Of a stretch of 43,560 nucleotides of DNA, positions 41,574-43,560 are shown in pieces; position 1 is the stretch's first letter; each line of letters starts with the position of its first letter. Origin of the DNA: JALOAT01 sp041687015 (GTDB lineage: Bacteria > Pseudomonadota > Gammaproteobacteria > Thiohalomonadales > Thiohalomonadaceae); the NCBI GenBank assembly GCA_041687015.1, contig JAWLCT010000025.1, positions 1 through 43,560 of the forward strand, read 5' to 3'. The translations under genes and the position numbers were made by a program. The notes under the pieces were generated by a model. That model had not been told where the DNA came from, ran no database searches, and saw nothing but the letters and a program-made list of their open reading frames with translations.

Positions 41574-42101
41574 ATGGCACAACTTCATCTGCTCTATCAC
41601 GCCGAGCGGATTCCGGTGCTCAGCGGGCGCGCGACCGTCGTCGCCGCGCTTGTTGCGGGCAGTGCATTCCTGCTGCTGTGGCTGGTACTCGCGCCCCTGG
41701 TGCTCGGCCAAAGTCCCATGATCCCGGCACGCATGATCGCAGCGCTGGCGCTCGGCAGAGACGTGCTTCCGCCGCCCGGCGGCTTCGACCTCGGGGTGGT
41801 CGTGGTCGCCCTGGTCATTCACGCCATTCTTGCGCTGGTGCTCGCGTTTCTGTTCGTGCCCACCATCTTCCGTTTGCGCCCATCCCCCGCGCTGGTGCTC
41901 GGCATCGTCTTCGGGATGGTGGTGTATTTCGTCAATTTCTACGGATTCGCGGTGTTATTCCCCTGGTTTACCGAACAACGCAATGGCGTGAACGTGCTGA
42001 CCCACGTGGTATTCGGTTTCACGCTGGCATGGGCTTACCGGTGGTGGGTGGTGCGCCAAAGCGACCAGGGTGAGGGCGCGCTCAGAAGCGGCCGATCTTG
42101 A
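41574..42101 (+). CDS. Small integral membrane protein (four helices), unknown function
   Basis: 175 residues from the ATG at 41574 (GGGGA site). Four hydrophobic segments: about 22-45, 70-95, 100-124 and 135-155. No signature motif was recognised. It overlaps the convergent NlpC/P60 gene by 20 bases at its 3' end. The C-terminus (WWVVRQSDQGEGALRSGRS) is charged and cytoplasmic. A membrane role in ion or lipid handling is only a guess. Confidence 0.78.
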   Translation: MAQLHLLYHAERIPVLSGRATVVAALVAGSAFLLLWLVLAPLVLGQSPMIPARMIAALALGRDVLPPPGGFDLGVVVVALVIHAILALVLAFLFVPTIFRLRPSPALVLGIVFGMVVYFVNFYGFAVLFPWFTEQRNGVNVLTHVVFGFTLAWAYRWWVVRQSDQGEGALRSGRS

Positions 42102-42546
42102 CCAGTCGCTGCGCCCAATAGGGATTCTGGAGCGAGCCGTAGCTGACCGCTTTGCCGGAAGACGGCGCGTGCACGAAACGGTCGTCACCCACGTAGATGC
42201 CTACGTGTGACGGCTTGTTCTCAATCACGAAAAACAGCAGATCGCCGGCGGCCAGGCGCTGCGTGTGCACGGCATGGCTGCGGGCATACAGCACCTCGGT
42301 GGTACGCGGAACGGCCTTCCCCGTGCGGGAATAGGCGTAATGGACCAAACCGCTGCAATCGAAGCCTCTGGGTGTCGATCCGCCATAACGGTAGGGCACG
42401 CCCACCATCTCGCGCGCGACGGCCGCGATCTGCATGCCACCCGCCTCACTGCGCGGCGGCTGCGCCGGCGCGGACCCGCAGCCCGCCAGGCCGCTCACCA
42501 GGGTGAGGGCCCACAGGTAACGCCGGGGTTTCGACGGGAGGCTCAT
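42082..42546 (-). CDS. NlpC/P60 family lipoprotein endopeptidase
   Basis: 154 residues from the ATG at 42546. It is a lipoprotein: signal peptide with lipobox LAGC (C23). The NlpC/P60 domain has catalytic C64 in FDCSGLVHY, H114 in SHVGIYVGDD, and a third polar residue near H126. It cleaves D-gamma-glutamyl-diaminopimelate bonds of peptidoglycan stem peptides, from the inner face of the outer membrane. It resembles MepS/Spr-like endopeptidases in length. Its end overlaps the convergent membrane-protein gene by 20 bases. Confidence 0.94.
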   Translation of the reverse strand: MSLPSKPRRYLWALTLVSGLAGCGSAPAQPPRSEAGGMQIAAVAREMVGVPYRYGGSTPRGFDCSGLVHYAYSRTGKAVPRTTEVLYARSHAVHTQRLAAGDLLFFVIENKPSHVGIYVGDDRFVHAPSSGKAVSYGSLQNPYWAQRLVKIGRF

Positions 42547-42619
42547 GAATGAGGACGTTAATTCACGCCCGGTGGTTTTTCCAGCTGCCGTTGCACGGTC
42601 CGTGAGGGGGCGCAAGTTT

Positions 42620-42979
42620 TCAGTGCAGGAGAAACGGCGCCAAAGAAAAATAGAGAACCAGCAGAATGACGGCGACGTAAGCGATAAATCGTAGCGGGCT
42701 CAAACGAAAGCGATCCCAGAGGGTTTCATGCTCCCCCGCCCGGCGCAGCGCCTCGTACTCGCCGCGCACACGCTGGACGCGATCGCATTGGTAAGCGTCG
42801 ATAAGCCGTCGGGCATCAGCCAGTTGCGCGTCATCCCGCAGCCAAATGGCCGCCAACGAAATACCGAAACGCCCGGCGCTGGTTTCGTAAAAAGCGATGC
42901 CGTGCTCAGTGAGCAAGGCACGCACCTCATCGGCCTCGTCCTCGGGCACACCGTTGAGTTTGAACAGGAGTACGGCCAT
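42620..42979 (-). CDS. DUF6164 family single-pass membrane protein
   Basis: 119 residues from the ATG at 42979. It starts MAVLLFKLNGVPEDEADEV, the conserved opening of DUF6164, with a small ferredoxin-like soluble part (about 1-70), a charged linker, and one C-terminal membrane helix (about 97-117, FIAYVAVILLVLYFSLAPF). Function unknown. It stands 73 bases upstream of the NlpC/P60 gene on the same strand. Confidence 0.85.
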   Translation of the reverse strand: MAVLLFKLNGVPEDEADEVRALLTEHGIAFYETSAGRFGISLAAIWLRDDAQLADARRLIDAYQCDRVQRVRGEYEALRRAGEHETLWDRFRLSPLRFIAYVAVILLVLYFSLAPFLLH

Positions 42980-43415
42980 TCGACATCTCCGCTGAGGAAA
43001 ATCCCGCAACAAAAAGGTTCTTCGCGACGGGTGTTGACGGGAAAGGCGGGAGGTAGGCCAGGGTGGATTGGCGAATTTGCAGTCGCCAGACAAACAAGAA
43101 AAACCACCACCTGCCCGTGATGACGAATGCTATTGCGTTGGAAGGCTTCTGGAAAGGCTCTCGTAAAACGGCCCGTGGACCGGGAGCCGGCCCCGACGAT
43201 TTTCCTCGTTTGCGCGTAATGCTGTGAGACCTGCGGCCTGATTCACGACCGCACCGCACGTCGAGCAAAACCTCCGAGTGCCGACAGCCTACACGCCCTG
43301 AGGGTCGGCGAAGGCCGCAGCCGCGAAGCCATTCGCCTCCGGGTTCCCCCGGGCCCTACAAATAACTGTCTGACTGCCCGAGGTGTTTTTTTGTTGCTCC
43401 CGAACAGGCGCAGCA
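42980..43415. other. Intergenic stretch without a recognised gene
   Basis: About 435 bases. It holds no open frame with recognisable homology; short antisense and out-of-frame stretches look like shadows. A T run (TTTTTTT, 43385-43391) and a GC-rich CCCGGG area near 43340-43360 are present. No riboswitch, tRNA or RNase P signature was found by eye. Confidence 0.5.
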
Positions 43416-43559
43416 TCATGCCCTCCCGCGCTTGAACAGGTAGTGATTGAGCGCGTCACCGGTGTTTCTTATCACACCTTGGTTGCTGTAGCTGGCGAAG
43501 AGATTCGCCCCCAGCAATGCCACCAGGCCCATGGCCCATGCGGGCGCGGCCCACATCCC
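43416..43559 (-). CDS. 3' end of a membrane-protein gene (cut by the window edge)
   Basis: Minus-strand reading frame entering from the right edge and ending at a TGA (43418-43416). The visible 47 codons read G, then MWAAPAWAMGLVALLGANL, FASYSNQGVIRNTGDALN, HYLFKRGRA. It has a hydrophobic segment followed by a polar end, so it may be the tail of an integral membrane protein. An in-frame ATG at 43556 also allows a 46-residue small protein, so the start is unknown. The 10-residue basic tail is probably cytoplasmic. Confidence 0.6.
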   Translation of the reverse strand, partial: GMWAAPAWAMGLVALLGANLFASYSNQGVIRNTGDALNHYLFKRGRA

Positions 43560-43560
43560 G

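Noticed and set aside
42980..43415. Riboswitch or structural RNA in the right-hand intergenic stretch
   Set aside because: I compared it by eye with RNase P, 6S, SRP, cobalamin and c-di-GMP riboswitch cores and found no match; the short stems there are ordinary GC-rich pairing.

Overview
The window is a GC-rich chromosomal segment (low to mid 60s percent GC by eye) from a gammaproteobacterium, most likely an autotrophic one near the Chromatiales or Ectothiorhodospiraceae. The reasons are the runs accB-accC-prmA-(DUF3426)-dusB-fis-purH-...-purD and groS-groL next to fxsA-cutA-dsbD (the same neighbours occur around 94 min in E. coli), together with a proteobacterial phosphoribulokinase, which implies a Calvin cycle. 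The lineage call is an inference from gene order and protein features. No rRNA, tRNA, CRISPR array, prophage, transposase or integrase was seen, and nearly all the window is ordinary core genome.

Layout. 1-2.6 kb: groL and groS on the minus strand behind a sigma70-type promoter and a perfect CIRCE operator, then fxsA. 2.7-6.1 kb: cutA overlapping dsbD, a repeat-filled intergenic stretch, and a TlpA-like thioredoxin; the two redox genes probably serve periplasmic disulfide reduction and cytochrome c maturation. 6.3-13.4 kb: aroQ, accB, accC, terminator, prmA, a zinc-ribbon membrane protein, dusB-fis and purH. 13.5-18.7 kb: a chemoreceptor, a purple-acid-phosphatase-like phosphoesterase and, divergent from it, an LTA-synthase-like sulfatase-fold membrane enzyme. 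18.8-22.4 kb: purD, phosphoribulokinase, a GDPD phosphodiesterase and an 8-cysteine protein.

22.5-29.7 kb: a stand-alone CZB zinc-binding protein, rimO, a tas-type aldo-keto reductase, HIT and GST genes, an SH3/coiled-coil membrane protein, an AEC permease, an NTF2-like protein, yjbQ and an HU protein with a histone-H1-like tail. 29.7-34.2 kb: a YfaZ-like outer membrane protein, a monoheme DUF3365 protein, a CBS protein and an RMD1/DUF155 protein with overlapping divergent start codons, an EamA permease directly behind a terminator-like hairpin, and two small genes of 67 and 59 codons. 34.2-43.5 kb: an envelope-rich region with an L,D-transpeptidase overlapping a thioredoxin, an Xre/MbcA/ParS-type domain protein, a SPOR protein, msrB, an acidic-tailed protein, a GATase, DUF924, a penicillin-binding protein, NlpC/P60, DUF6164, and the 3' end of a membrane-protein gene at the right edge.

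No large undescribed system is evident. The items most worth a second look are small: the 59- and 67-codon genes, the second with a TTGACA-plus-dyad promoter; the possible attenuator in front of the EamA gene; the CATG-overlapped divergent pair; the duplicated sensor-type alpha domain in DsbD; the free-standing CZB protein; and the nested palindromic repeats between dsbD and tlpA.
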